From positions 24,527 to 88,526 of the forward strand of contig CAYXUL010000003.1 in NCBI GenBank assembly GCA_964468475.1: DNA of 64,000 bases, read 5' to 3'. Below the pieces are notes generated by a model. The model was not told the origin of the DNA and did not search any database. It saw only the letters and a list, made by a program, of their open reading frames with translations. Below, piece by piece: positions 35,196 to 45,040 of this stretch; within the stretch, counting starts at the first letter, position 1, and every line of letters starts with the position of its first letter. The translations under genes and the position numbers were made by a program. Source of the DNA: JBECKX01 sp964468475 (GTDB taxonomy: Bacteria; Zixibacteria; MSB-5A5; CAIYYT01).

Positions 35196-35990
35196 TTAGT
35201 CGTAAAATTCGGGTCGGCGGTCGGAATCGACTTGATTATAAGGAGTTACCGCCTTGTCGCGGGCGCTGGCAGGATCGATGCTTACAAATGTAAGACTATC
35301 ACTGAAACCATCGGCACGCGCCAGAATCTCCCCCCGACAGCCGGTGATCTGGCTTCTGCCGGTAAATGAGAATTCACGTTCTCCCTGCCTGTCGGTGCCG
35401 GTGCGATTGGTAGTAACGGCGAACACCCGGTTTTCGAGGCAACGCGTTACCATGGCGTCCTGGCAGTACGGTAAGACCAAATTGGAGGGATGGCAAATAA
35501 CGTCCGCGCCCTTGAGCATAAGGGTGCGTGCTGATTCAGGGAATATCCAGTCAAAGCAGATCATCATGCCGATTCTGACTCCGCGAAATTCGAATACCCC
35601 GAAACCGGAATCGCCGGCATCGAACCACTCCTTCTCGAGATTGAAGAGATGGGTCTTGCGATAGAGATGCGTCGTGCCGTCCGGTAGTACGGCAGCCGCG
35701 GAATTGTAAGTTTTGCCATCGGCACTCTCGGGAAAGCCAAACACCACCACCCCGTTGCCGTTGCTGGCAAGCTCTTCGGCCCACGCAAAGCTAATGCCTT
35801 TCTGGTATGGTTCAGCCAGCTTCGCGGCAGCCTGCCGCGATGGCATGAAGTAGCCGCTGAAGCAGAGTTCCGGCAACACCAGCAAATCGAATTGCTCATT
35901 ACCGATTATCGATCGGGCGGTTTGCCGGTTTACTTCCGGTTCGCCGAACCTCACCTCAAACTGTAGGAATCCAACTTTCATATTCGACAT
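35196..35990 (-). CDS. Carbon-nitrogen hydrolase (nitrilase superfamily)
   Basis: A 264-residue amidase of the nitrilase superfamily with the Glu-Lys-Cys triad E41 (LLVLPELCFSGYF), K112 (LYRKTHLFNLE) and C145 (GMMICFDWIFPE). Members hydrolyse small amides or nitriles; relatives include omega-amidase, N-carbamoylputrescine amidase and deaminated-glutathione amidase. Nothing here picks one substrate. It lies alone, divergent from the histidine kinase gene. Confidence 0.9.
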   Translation of the reverse strand: MSNMKVGFLQFEVRFGEPEVNRQTARSIIGNEQFDLLVLPELCFSGYFMPSRQAAAKLAEPYQKGISFAWAEELASNGNGVVVFGFPESADGKTYNSAAAVLPDGTTHLYRKTHLFNLEKEWFDAGDSGFGVFEFRGVRIGMMICFDWIFPESARTLMLKGADVICHPSNLVLPYCQDAMVTRCLENRVFAVTTNRTGTDRQGEREFSFTGRSQITGCRGEILARADGFSDSLTFVSIDPASARDKAVTPYNQVDSDRRPEFYD

Positions 35991-36066
35991 ATATCACTTT
36001 GCCCCGACTCTTGAAGGTATAATATTTCGCGGGAAGGTAAATGTCAAAGTTTGAGTTAATAACTCC

Positions 36067-37944
36067 ATGAAGCTCGTTCGCTCAGTCAGCGATTTTATCC
36101 GGCGCCGGGCTGTGCTGGCCCTCTCCATTCTCTTTGGGGGGATTATCCTGGTGCTGGCCTACATCGGCATCGAGTCCAGCCGGGCAAATATGCTGGAACT
36201 GATTCGGCAGGAGGGTAAATCGCTGATGCAGGCGCTGGTGACCTCCGCCGGCAACAACCTCGCGGCTTCGACAATCGTGGAAGAAAACGCCGCTGAGCAT
36301 CTTACCGAGGTCGGGCAGCTGCTGGCTGCGTTGTATACGGCGCGCTCACCCTCCAGCGATTCGCTCGCCGTCTGGGAACGGCGATATGAACTTGACAGAA
36401 TTGACGTTATCAACAGCAAGTCGCGCGTGATCGCTTCATCCTGGCCGGAGACCGTGGGGGATACCCTGGAATCGAATCCATCCTTGAGAGCGGTCGCCGA
36501 CACGCTCATCAGTGGACGCAAGTCGCTGGCAATTGCAGCACCCCTGCCGGTAGCGCTGCCGACAGAGCGCTCATTCTACCTCGGCGTCAAAGTGCCGTCA
36601 GGCGCTATGCTGCTGAGTGCACCGGTGCGTCAACTCACCGATTACCAGCAGTCGTTGGGGATAGGCTTTGTAGTCAGGCAGATGGGCGGACAGGATGTTG
36701 TCGATTATGTCGTCCTGCAGAATGAGGATGGCATCGTCCTGGCTTCGCGTCAAATCGAGCGGTTGATCGCGATAGAGGCTGACCCCTTCCTCCAGGATGC
36801 GCTCGAGCACGAGGAGTCGGTAACACGTTTGTACGACTTTGAGGGAACGGAAGTACTGGAGGTCGTGCGTTCATTTCGCAGTGATGTGATGCCATCGGGA
36901 CTGTTCAGAATCGGGATGTCGCTCGACAGGTATCATCAACTGTCGAGAGGGTCTCTCACCCAACTTGCGATACTGTCAGCGGTTCTCTTCATCCTCGGCA
37001 TCGTCGGCAGCTATGCGGCAACTTCCACACGTAAGCTGCGAGCAACGACGGGAAGTCTGCAGGAACTGCAGTCGTTGACGGATGAAATTATTGAATCTAT
37101 GGAGGCGGCGGTGGTAGCCACCGATTCGGACGGTAATATCAAGCTGTTTAATCCACAGGCGGAGCGGCTGCTGCAGCAATCAGCNNNNNNNNNNNNNNNN
37201 NNNNNNNNNNNNNNNNNNNNNNNNNNNNNNNNNNNNNNNNNNNNNNNNNNNNNNNNNNNNNNNNNNNNNNNNNNNNNNNNNNNNCGTGCCGCGGAAAGGC
37301 TTTCAGAACTGGGAACGCTTGCGGCGGGCGTGGCGCATGAAGTACGTAACCCGCTCAACGCGATATCGATCGCAACTCAACGGCTGCGACTGGAATTTGA
37401 GCCATCCGCACAGCGCGATGAGTACGACAATTTCCTCAAGACAATTGGCCACGAAATCGAGAGATTGAACGCCATTATCAAGGATTTCCTTTCGTTGGCG
37501 CGTAGCGGCGGTGTCAAGAAAGTTTTAGTTGACATCAAAGACTATTTTTCTGAACTATTGCAACTGACGGGGCTGGAAGCGGAGAAACAGCAGGTTCACA
37601 TAGGGCTGGAGATCGAACCCGGTTTGCGGGCTGAGTTCGACGAAGCTGAGATGAAGAAAGTTTTTTTGAACCTGATTCAGAATGCTTTACAGTCCACGCC
37701 CGCCGGTGGCGATATAATTATTAGAGGGCGATCCGCCGCAAACGGAAAAGCTCAAGTCGACATTGTCAACACCGGAGAGAAAATTCCAAGTGAAGTGCGG
37801 GCTAAGATCTTTCAGCCGTACTTTACGACCAGACCGGAGGGAACCGGGCTGGGGCTGGCAATTAGCCGTCGAATCATAGCAAATCACGGCGGCACTCTGG
37901 AGCTCCTGGAGGGAGAGCCGACCACATTTAGGATCGTGGTTTAG
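36067..37944 (+). CDS. Membrane sensor histidine kinase, NtrB-like (contains assembly gap)
   Basis: A kinase of about 625 residues if the gap is 100 bases. Order: transmembrane helix (16-34), a periplasmic sensing domain (about 40-295), second helix (LAILSAVLFILGIVGSYAA, near 300-318), a PAS domain (MEAAVVATDSDGNIKLFNPQ, broken by the gap), HisKA with the phospho-accepting histidine near 423 (LAAGVAHEVRNPLNAI), and HATPase_c with N box NLIQNALQSTPAGG and G2 box GTGLGLAISRRI. The HEVRNPLNAI box and the PAS-HisKA layout resemble NtrB/AtoS-type kinases, many of which phosphorylate sigma-54 activators. No cognate regulator is adjacent. The reading frame is consistent with a gap length of 1 modulo 3. 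It is followed by a small lipoprotein gene 11 bases on. Confidence 0.9.
   Translation: MKLVRSVSDFIRRRAVLALSILFGGIILVLAYIGIESSRANMLELIRQEGKSLMQALVTSAGNNLAASTIVEENAAEHLTEVGQLLAALYTARSPSSDSLAVWERRYELDRIDVINSKSRVIASSWPETVGDTLESNPSLRAVADTLISGRKSLAIAAPLPVALPTERSFYLGVKVPSGAMLLSAPVRQLTDYQQSLGIGFVVRQMGGQDVVDYVVLQNEDGIVLASRQIERLIAIEADPFLQDALEHEESVTRLYDFEGTEVLEVVRSFRSDVMPSGLFRIGMSLDRYHQLSRGSLTQLAILSAVLFILGIVGSYAATSTRKLRATTGSLQELQSLTDEIIESMEAAVVATDSDGNIKLFNPQAERLLQQSXXXXXXXXXXXXXXXXXXXXXXXXXXXXXXXXXXRAAERLSELGTLAAGVAHEVRNPLNAISIATQRLRLEFEPSAQRDEYDNFLKTIGHEIERLNAIIKDFLSLARSGGVKKVLVDIKDYFSELLQLTGLEAEKQQVHIGLEIEPGLRAEFDEAEMKKVFLNLIQNALQSTPAGGDIIIRGRSAANGKAQVDIVNTGEKIPSEVRAKIFQPYFTTRPEGTGLGLAISRRIIANHGGTLELLEGEPTTFRIVV
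37185..37284. other. Assembly gap, 100 N, inside the histidine kinase
   Basis: Placeholder gap interrupting the PAS domain of the kinase. The frame on both sides agrees if the true gap is 1 modulo 3, as 100 is, so the size may be near correct, or this is chance. Confidence 0.99.
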
Positions 37945-37955
37945 GAGAGAAGTAA

Positions 37956-38363
37956 ATGATTACCAAACTCTGGCAACTCAAAGGCATGTTCGTCCTGCTG
38001 GGACTGTTTGTCGCCTTTGCGGCGTGCGTAAAGCAGAAAGACCCAATCGAGCAGCGCAATGAAATCAAGGATGTTGCCGGAGGTATTATCCGCGCCGTCA
38101 ACGCCGGCGACCTCACTGCGTTGAACAAGTATTTCGTTCAACCCCCTCCTGCCGGCAAGGGTCCCAACCGACTGCTGTCACTGCTCGGAGATAAGACTGA
38201 TTCGGTGTTCGTAATGTATAAGCGCAGCTTCGCTTTCGATCCCGATGCCGGAACCGCTACCATTACGTTCACACTGACGGACAATCCGGGGGACAGTACC
38301 TTCTCACAAATCCATCTGGTAGATCACAAGGGCTGGAAAATAAGTTCGTTTGATATCAAATGA
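37956..38363 (+). CDS. Small lipoprotein, NTF2-like fold possible
   Basis: A 135-residue protein with a lipobox (LFVAFAAC, cysteine 24). The mature part (EQRNEIKDVAGGIIRAVNAG, then DLTALNKYFV and late strands TATITFTLTD, KGWKISSFDIK) has the helix-then-sheet plan of NTF2-like/DUF4878 lipoproteins, but I cannot confirm it. Strong GGAGAGAAG ribosome binding site. It follows the histidine kinase by 11 bases on the same strand, so it is likely co-transcribed and may serve as an accessory sensor or stress factor. Confidence 0.75.
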   Translation: MITKLWQLKGMFVLLGLFVAFAACVKQKDPIEQRNEIKDVAGGIIRAVNAGDLTALNKYFVQPPPAGKGPNRLLSLLGDKTDSVFVMYKRSFAFDPDAGTATITFTLTDNPGDSTFSQIHLVDHKGWKISSFDIK

Positions 38364-38398
38364 TCTCCGGTTCTCTGTACAGCTAACACTCACTCCCC

Positions 38399-40777
38399 TT
38401 AGAAATTAAACCCCACCCTTAAGGCAAAATCACGCGTGTCGTAATTCGACAGTTGCCAGGTGAAGTAGGCGCCAAGGTTGAAGATCCCGAGAAATGGCGT
38501 CAGGTTGCCGAGCCCAAAGCCAATTTCGGTGTACGGGCTCCTGGTATTCAGCAGCTTCTCGTCGCCCGCGTTGAAGGGATGATTGTTGAATTCGGCCAGC
38601 ATAGCGCCCCCGTAAATATTGAGGGTAAAGGGAATATCTCGCACCAACGGTATGCCCGATTTCTTGAACAGGTACTGATCGAAATCGTGACGCAGGTAAA
38701 GATAAGCGGTGCGATTTCCGGAGAAATAGTTGGGGCCCAGTGTCTGGAAGCGGCTGGTCTCATCTATCGGTTCTCCATCAAAAAAGGCGTAGTTGTAGTA
38801 GCTCTGCGCCGGGAGGGCTCCCGTGGCGGTACCGGCAAAGAGCCATAACTGGGTTATCCCCATCCCCAGGGTTCTCTGGCGCCGATAAAGCGAGGTCCAG
38901 TAGCGGCGGTAGTTGAAATCACTCCCAAGGATGTCAGGGCTGCTAACCTCCGCGCCAACCGAGAACAGCGTATATTGCTCCGCCCTGTATGTACTGATCC
39001 TGCCTTTGTTGTTCCAGAGCATTCTGGAATCGTACTGCAGCACCGCCTTACCGGAACGAATCCACCCGTCAGTAATATTCGGATTGCCGCGATACGGTTG
39101 CGGACCGCCAAACATCGAATAGTTGGTTGACACCGAGAGACTCCGGTAGCGGTGATCATTGACTGAAGTGTGCAACATCACATGTCGTACCGGGCTGACG
39201 GAGGCGTAAGCGGTCAGGCCGCGCCGCTCATAATAATTCAACGGATCGGTCTTGAAGAAGAGCGCTTCCATAGTCGGGTTGTAGTCGCTGCCGGTGAGCG
39301 TCTTCCAGCGCGTGACTTCACGCAGGTACTCCCCACCAAAACTGAATCGGGCACGGCCGGGGACGTTGTAGCGCGCGGCAACCTTGTACTGCGGCAGCTT
39401 TGAGTCCCAGGCATAACCACCTTTGAGCCAGATATCGGTGTTGGGGACACTGTGCTCAAGATTGAGTTTCAATCCGGTGTAGGCACCTTCCACTCGGTTG
39501 AAATGAAACCAGTCCTCTCCTGCAGGTTGAGTCAGCAGGAACATCACGCCCATACCGGCGAAAGCCAATGTCCTGCCGATCGGCCTGGGGGCATGCTCCA
39601 GCGAATCGAGGCGCTCATAGCCGCGCCGCTCGTCGAGTGTCAAAGGGGTAATCTGGCGTTGCTGCCATGCTGTCGAGTCGTAGTTGTCCGCGGACCTGGC
39701 GACCTCCAGTACATACTCGTCGAATTTGACGGGGGCAGACTTCTTCTCGAAGGAGTAATCGTGAATCGAGGCAGTGAGATCAAATCCCATAGGATTCGGA
39801 ACGCCGGGAAAGTCGACGTTGACCTCAGCGCTGAACGCGATCGTGACCGGCATCCAGTATTGCCCTTCGAATTGGGCGTAAGTCTGTCGATAGTGAAGCT
39901 TGCTGACAAACGGCATCCGCACGCCTTGATTGAAAGTGCCGTCGACGCCGACGACATCGAAAGTTGAATCCGCAATCAGAAGCTCACCCTTTACCAGCGG
40001 ATCAGCATCATTTTTGGGATCCACTTCCAATCGGTAGACTTTGTTGTTGTCGACGTACGTCGAATCGAGCAGGTAGTAATCATAAAAGTCGAGGGCGTCT
40101 TCGGCAACGGGTGACACGACCTCGTACTTTCCCATCTCCAGCCGGTTGGCGTTGAAATTAAGCAGCTCGCCGAGAGAGATGAGATTCTGAGTCGGATCAA
40201 CATTCGCCGATTGGCGACGTGCCGTGATAATTTCCTTATATTTGTCCGGCTGTTCCCAGTACGACTCAGACTGCGTCTCTGTTATCAGCATGATTTTGAC
40301 GGAATCGGGATTGCTGAGATCACGCACAACCGCTTTGGTGTAAGCATCGTAGGAATAGCGGCCCAACCTGTGGAGGATCTCCTGCTTGCGTCGAATCGCC
40401 TCGAGGATGATTTCCTGCGCCCGCGAATATTGGCGATCGTACACAACCTGGCCGGGAGCGATTATGATGGTCGGCACCAAAGAGGTGTCGACGACGATGC
40501 TGGAGTCGGAAAGTTGCAGATCGACGGATTGTGAATAGTAGCCGATGTGTGTGAACTTTAGCTGATAGCTCCCCGGCTGCAGCACCAGCCGGTAACTACC
40601 GTCGGTATTGGTGGAAGTGGCTTTGCCGGTGTTCAGAACGCGTACGGTGACGTACGGCAGCTTCTCCCCTGTTTTTCGATTGGTGAGATTTCCGCTGATT
40701 GTGGCGAATTGAGCCGAGACGGTGAAAGAGAAAACCACCACAGCAATCGCGAGCGTGAGTTTTAACCAGAGTTTCAA
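38399..40777 (-). CDS. DUF5686-family outer-membrane protein with carboxypeptidase-like regulatory domain
   Basis: A 792-residue secreted protein: signal peptide, then a carboxypeptidase-D regulatory-like Ig domain (about 25-100; ISGNLTNRKTGEKLPYVTVR and GSYQLKFTHIGYYSQSVDL), a middle region with YSRAQEIILEAIRRKQEILH typical of DUF5686, and a long C-terminal beta-barrel ending FTWQLSNYDTRDFALRVGFNF, a terminal aromatic as required for barrel assembly. The family is widespread in Bacteroidota and relatives; its substrate is unknown, and it lacks a TonB plug domain. Start is TTG 40777 behind GGGAGGG. Confidence 0.88.
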   Translation of the reverse strand: MKLWLKLTLAIAVVVFSFTVSAQFATISGNLTNRKTGEKLPYVTVRVLNTGKATSTNTDGSYRLVLQPGSYQLKFTHIGYYSQSVDLQLSDSSIVVDTSLVPTIIIAPGQVVYDRQYSRAQEIILEAIRRKQEILHRLGRYSYDAYTKAVVRDLSNPDSVKIMLITETQSESYWEQPDKYKEIITARRQSANVDPTQNLISLGELLNFNANRLEMGKYEVVSPVAEDALDFYDYYLLDSTYVDNNKVYRLEVDPKNDADPLVKGELLIADSTFDVVGVDGTFNQGVRMPFVSKLHYRQTYAQFEGQYWMPVTIAFSAEVNVDFPGVPNPMGFDLTASIHDYSFEKKSAPVKFDEYVLEVARSADNYDSTAWQQRQITPLTLDERRGYERLDSLEHAPRPIGRTLAFAGMGVMFLLTQPAGEDWFHFNRVEGAYTGLKLNLEHSVPNTDIWLKGGYAWDSKLPQYKVAARYNVPGRARFSFGGEYLREVTRWKTLTGSDYNPTMEALFFKTDPLNYYERRGLTAYASVSPVRHVMLHTSVNDHRYRSLSVSTNYSMFGGPQPYRGNPNITDGWIRSGKAVLQYDSRMLWNNKGRISTYRAEQYTLFSVGAEVSSPDILGSDFNYRRYWTSLYRRQRTLGMGITQLWLFAGTATGALPAQSYYNYAFFDGEPIDETSRFQTLGPNYFSGNRTAYLYLRHDFDQYLFKKSGIPLVRDIPFTLNIYGGAMLAEFNNHPFNAGDEKLLNTRSPYTEIGFGLGNLTPFLGIFNLGAYFTWQLSNYDTRDFALRVGFNF

Positions 40778-40845
40778 GATGCTACCCTCCCGGTACCATG
40801 ATTCCTTGGTCTATGACTCCTCGATCCCTGTGATTCTCTTTGATC

Positions 40846-40861
40846 CTCTGAAGCTTCAGAG
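40846..40861. promoter_or_regulatory. Perfect 16-bp palindrome between divergent genes
   Basis: CTCTGAAGCTTCAGAG is a perfect inverted repeat in the 113-base region between the DUF5686 gene and dnaG. Just after it, GTTATAC is repeated directly (40861-40875 region) and gives a good extended -10 (TGTTATAC) about 20 bases before dnaG. The palindrome is placed to act as an operator for dnaG, the divergent gene or both; no binding protein is identified. Confidence 0.45.
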
Positions 40862-40890
40862 TTATACTGTTATACGAAGTTCAATACATT

Positions 40891-42621
40891 ATGCCTTATT
40901 TTAGTGAAGAAATAGTTGAGCGCGTACGCGAGGCGGTAGACATCGTCGATGTAATCGGGGATTACCTTCCGCTCAAACGCAAAGGCCGCAATTACTGGGC
41001 GCGCTGTCCGTTTCATCAGGAGAAAACGCCCTCATTCTCGGTTTCCCCCGACAAGCAGATATACTACTGCTTCGGGTGTCACAAAGGCGGTAATGCTTAC
41101 GGCTTTCTGATGGAATACGAGAAAGTGCCCTTTCCGGAAGCAATCAAGATATTGGCGGCCAAGGCCAATATCGAACTTCCCACGCAGGATGCTGACAGCC
41201 GGCACTCTGAGGAATTGGAGCAGTTCTACTACGCACTCGAAGTTGCCACGAAATTCTTTACCGAAAAGCTATATGACTCCCAAAAGGCTCTCGCCTATCT
41301 AAAGAAACGGCAGCTGGCGGAGGAAACGATTGAGCGTTTCCTGGTGGGATATGCCCCCGATGGCTGGGAGAATTTTCTGAATCATGCGCGCGCCAAGTCG
41401 ATTGAATTGCAGATCCTCGAGAAGATGGGCCTGATAATTGAGCGTGAGAAGGCGGATGGTTATTATGACCGATTCCGCGACCGCCTGATGTTCACGATCT
41501 TCAATACCGCTCAGAAGCCGATCGCATTCGGAGGGCGGACCTTCAGCGAACACGAACAGGCGAAATACATCAACTCCCCGGAAACTCCGCTCTATCACAA
41601 GGCGCGAGTGTTGTACGGGCTCTCACACTCACGTGGCGAGATTCGCCGCGCCGGCGAAGCGGTGGTTGTAGAAGGGTATTTTGATTTCCTGACGCTTTAT
41701 CAGGCGGGAATTACCAACGTCGTGGCGTCTTCCGGAACCGCGTTCACAGCGGAGCAGGCGCAATTGCTATCACGTTCGGCTGATGGCGTGGTGCTGATGT
41801 TCGATTCCGATTCAGCCGGCAGGCAGGCGGCGCTGCGGTCGGTGGATCATCTCTTTGATGCCGGACTTGAAGTAAAAGTTGTGCTGCTACCCTCCGGTGA
41901 AGACCCGGATTCACTGGTGAGTAAGAAAGGCGTGGAAGAAGCACGCAAGTTTATCACGAGCGCGAAATCGTATGTCGATTTTACCTATTCTACCCTGCCG
42001 GCGCCGTGGCAGGAGCTGTCGCTGGGAATCAAGGGAAAGGCGATCAAGCGACTGACAGATCTTGCGGGGCGGATTTCCGATCCGGTGCGCCGGGAATTGT
42101 TTCTGCAGGAGATTGCGGAGCGTTATGCGATCTCACTGGCCACAATCAAGTCGTCGGTGAGAATTGAGACCACGAAAGCTCAGCCGAGACCTGCTCAGCC
42201 GGAGCAGTCGCCACTGGAGCGCGACCTGCTGGCCATTTTGCTGCAGCACGGCCAACTGATCGATGCCGCCATAGAGAAGATTGCACCCTCTCAGTTTGCG
42301 GATGAATTGCTGGCTGAGATCTACAGTTTGATTGTCTTGCTACGCGAGGAAGACCTGCCGATTGCGCCGTCGCAGTTGATCGATAAGGTGGAAAGCACAA
42401 CAAAAAGGGAGCGTATCGCCGAGTTGGCGGCGCTTGATTTTGGCGAGGTTGACCTTGATCAGCTCTTCAATGATCTGTTGACCGCCTTCGAGATTCGCTA
42501 TCGCCAGGCGCGCTTGCGCGAGCTAAAACGACTGCTCGCCGATGCCGAGCGCGAGCAAAACGACGATCAAATCAAGTTCTATATGAAAGAGATCAAGGCG
42601 CTGCAGGTGCCGAGGTTATAA
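40891..42621 (+). CDS. dnaG: DNA primase
   Basis: A 576-residue primase that makes RNA primers at the replication fork. The CHC2 zinc ribbon is C39, H42, C60, C63 (ARCPFHQEKTPSFSV and YYCFGCHKGG). The catalytic core (DYGLKERPxRF-like region, then TOPRIM) has the TOPRIM motifs VVVEGYFDFLTLYQAG, and VVLMFDSDSAGRQAALRS with the metal-binding DSD. The C-terminal DnaB-binding helical domain ends at RLRELKRLLADAEREQNDDQ. Length is normal. It is not followed by rpoD as in many bacteria; mutS2 is convergent. Confidence 0.97.
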   Translation: MPYFSEEIVERVREAVDIVDVIGDYLPLKRKGRNYWARCPFHQEKTPSFSVSPDKQIYYCFGCHKGGNAYGFLMEYEKVPFPEAIKILAAKANIELPTQDADSRHSEELEQFYYALEVATKFFTEKLYDSQKALAYLKKRQLAEETIERFLVGYAPDGWENFLNHARAKSIELQILEKMGLIIEREKADGYYDRFRDRLMFTIFNTAQKPIAFGGRTFSEHEQAKYINSPETPLYHKARVLYGLSHSRGEIRRAGEAVVVEGYFDFLTLYQAGITNVVASSGTAFTAEQAQLLSRSADGVVLMFDSDSAGRQAALRSVDHLFDAGLEVKVVLLPSGEDPDSLVSKKGVEEARKFITSAKSYVDFTYSTLPAPWQELSLGIKGKAIKRLTDLAGRISDPVRRELFLQEIAERYAISLATIKSSVRIETTKAQPRPAQPEQSPLERDLLAILLQHGQLIDAAIEKIAPSQFADELLAEIYSLIVLLREEDLPIAPSQLIDKVESTTKRERIAELAALDFGEVDLDQLFNDLLTAFEIRYRQARLRELKRLLADAEREQNDDQIKFYMKEIKALQVPRL

Positions 42622-42670
42622 CATCATGCCACAGGGGCGCGCGCAGCATGCCGCTGCGTAAGAAGCGGTA

Positions 42671-45040
42671 TCAGTCTTTCAACTTCACTATCGTCACGCC
42701 CCAGCTGCCCTCGTTCCACTCGCCGAGCTTGAAGGAATCAACCATCGGATTCCGGGAAAGATATTCGCGCACGAATCGCCGCAGCACGCCGGTGCCTTTA
42801 CCATGCACAACCCTGATCGACGGCAAATGCGCCAGGGCGATGTCATCGAAGTATTTGTCAAGAGCTGAGCGCGCTTCGTCCACGGTCATCCCCCGCAGGG
42901 AGATTTCGGGCGAGATTGTGTCGGCGCCGGTCTGATAGTTCACGGTCGCTTGAACCTGGGCGTCTTTCTCCTCAGATTCAATTCGCTGCAGGTCGTTTAG
43001 ATCAACCGTATAGAAGACCTTGCCGATGCGCACCTTGCCTCTTTTGCCATCCGGGAATACTTCCACCAGTTCCCCCTCCGTTTGCAGCTTGGCCATATAG
43101 ACTTTGTCACCGGCAACAGGTGGCCGACCCGTATCGCGTTTTTGTTCTACACTTGGCCGCCGCTCCGCCAGTTCCTTACGCAGATCGTCGAGGTTCTTAC
43201 GCGCCTTCTGCACGGCGCCCTTGGTCGCCTTGCCTTGCTTGATGTTGCTCATCAAGTGGTCGATCTCTTTCCTCGTCTCCTCGATCAACTTGTGGGCCTC
43301 GTCGTAGCCCTCGCGAAGAAGCTGCTCCTCACGTCGCTGGACTTTATCTTTTTGAGACTTGTGGAAATGTTCCAGCTCGGTTGCAACTTTGAGTTTTTCT
43401 TCCAGCTCACGGCGCTTAACATCCGCAGCCATTAAGTCCTTCTCCAATTTGGAGATCAAATCCGCCAGCGAGCGCTCCTGAGTCCCTACCAGTTCGCGTG
43501 CCTTGTCGAGGATTTGCTTTGGCATTCCCAGCCGCTCAGCAACATCGATGGCATAACTAGATCCGGGCAGTCCCGTTCTGAATTTGTAGGTTGGTTGCAG
43601 GGTCTTGCTGTCAAACTCAAGCGAGGCATTCTCGATTCGATCCCATGCCTGCGCCACGGCCTTAAGCGCAGAGTAGTGAGTTGTCACCACACATTTGGCC
43701 CCGGTATTGGCAATATGCTCCACCACCGACTCCGCGAGTGCGGCACCCTCCTTGGGATCTGTGCCCACCCCAAGTTCATCGAAGAGCAAGAGACTGCGAT
43801 CATTGCAGTCGCTGATCGCGGAAGTGACGCGCGCGACATGAGCTGAATAGGTGGAAAGCGACAGCTCAATTGACTGCTCATCACCAATATCGGCGAGAAT
43901 CTTATCGAAGGCCCCGAACTCGGAGTTTTTGTCAGCACTGATCAGCAAACCAGCTTGCACCATCAGGGCCAGCAAGCCGATGGTCTTAAGCGCTACGGTC
44001 TTGCCGCCTGTGTTCGGGCCGGTGATGATGATAATGTCGTGATCAAAGCCAAGCTCAACCGACACCGGCACGACTTCTTCTTTAGACTTTGACTTCAGCA
44101 CTAACAGCGGATGAAAGGCTGCCTGCAGGCTAATCACCGGTCTGGTGGAAAGTTTCGGCTTAATACCGTCTATGCGATCGGCAAAGCGCGCTTTGGCATG
44201 GAGGAAATCGAGACGCCAGTAGAGCTCCGCATTGCGCTCGATCTCACCCTGGTGTCCACGGGCAAAGTTGCTGAGTTCCTGCAGAATCTTCTCGATTTCA
44301 TTTTTCTCATCAAGAGTGAGTCGCCTCAGCTTGTTGTTCAGGTCGATTGCGTTCGTCGGCTCGACAAAGAGGGTAGCGCCGGTGCGCGAGCGGTCGTGGA
44401 TTACCGCCGAATTGGGATCATAATCGCTATCCACAATCGTGATCACGTAGCGCCCTTCCCGCATGGTGATGATATCATCCTGGTGACCGGGGCGATGCCC
44501 CTTTTTGCTCAGAGCCTGATTGAGCTTGGTCATCACCTGCGCGCGGGCGGTGACTTTCTCGCGGCGGATGCGGCGGAGGGCGTCGGACGCGGAATCCCGG
44601 ACCTCATTGGCGTTGTCGATGGACTTATCAATGCGGAGAATCAGCTCGTTGAGCGGCCTGAGCTGCTCGAGATAACCGTCGATGTGCTTATATTTGGTCT
44701 CCTTGTTCTTGCGAAACTGACTAAGCGCTACGATCATCTGCTGGAAACGCGACAGCTCCTTGAGTTGTTCAGGATCAAACACCGACCCCTCAACTTTGAG
44801 TTTATTGAGCAGGGCGCCAAGCCTCTCCTGCCGTTCCAGGGGAATAGCTTCCTCGTATTCCCCCATTTCTTTCATTTCCATCGTTTCATCAAGGCGCGTT
44901 TCGATGGTCAGCGAATCAGTAGCCGGCCGCAACGCCGCTGCGTGTGCCTGCCCTCCTTCGGAGAGGCAGAGTTTCGAGACCTCCTCTCTGATCCGGGGAA
45001 ACTCGAGCGATTCGAGCGTATACTTGTCGTAAGGTTTCAC
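42671..45040 (-). CDS. mutS2: MutS2 family ATPase/endonuclease
   Basis: A 789-residue MutS2 protein. The ABC-type ATPase shows Walker A GPNTGGKT (in IIITGPNTGGKTVALKTIG), the signature STYSAHVARV, Walker B SLLLFDELGVGTDP and a later TTHYSALK. The middle clamp is coiled-coil. The C-terminal Smr domain (LRGMTVDEARSALDKYFDD, IRVVHGKGTGVLRRFVREYL) is a nuclease module. MutS2 lacks the mismatch-binding domain; it suppresses homologous recombination in some bacteria and rescues collided ribosomes in others. It converges with dnaG, 49 bases apart. Confidence 0.96.
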   Translation of the reverse strand: MKPYDKYTLESLEFPRIREEVSKLCLSEGGQAHAAALRPATDSLTIETRLDETMEMKEMGEYEEAIPLERQERLGALLNKLKVEGSVFDPEQLKELSRFQQMIVALSQFRKNKETKYKHIDGYLEQLRPLNELILRIDKSIDNANEVRDSASDALRRIRREKVTARAQVMTKLNQALSKKGHRPGHQDDIITMREGRYVITIVDSDYDPNSAVIHDRSRTGATLFVEPTNAIDLNNKLRRLTLDEKNEIEKILQELSNFARGHQGEIERNAELYWRLDFLHAKARFADRIDGIKPKLSTRPVISLQAAFHPLLVLKSKSKEEVVPVSVELGFDHDIIIITGPNTGGKTVALKTIGLLALMVQAGLLISADKNSEFGAFDKILADIGDEQSIELSLSTYSAHVARVTSAISDCNDRSLLLFDELGVGTDPKEGAALAESVVEHIANTGAKCVVTTHYSALKAVAQAWDRIENASLEFDSKTLQPTYKFRTGLPGSSYAIDVAERLGMPKQILDKARELVGTQERSLADLISKLEKDLMAADVKRRELEEKLKVATELEHFHKSQKDKVQRREEQLLREGYDEAHKLIEETRKEIDHLMSNIKQGKATKGAVQKARKNLDDLRKELAERRPSVEQKRDTGRPPVAGDKVYMAKLQTEGELVEVFPDGKRGKVRIGKVFYTVDLNDLQRIESEEKDAQVQATVNYQTGADTISPEISLRGMTVDEARSALDKYFDDIALAHLPSIRVVHGKGTGVLRRFVREYLSRNPMVDSFKLGEWNEGSWGVTIVKLKD

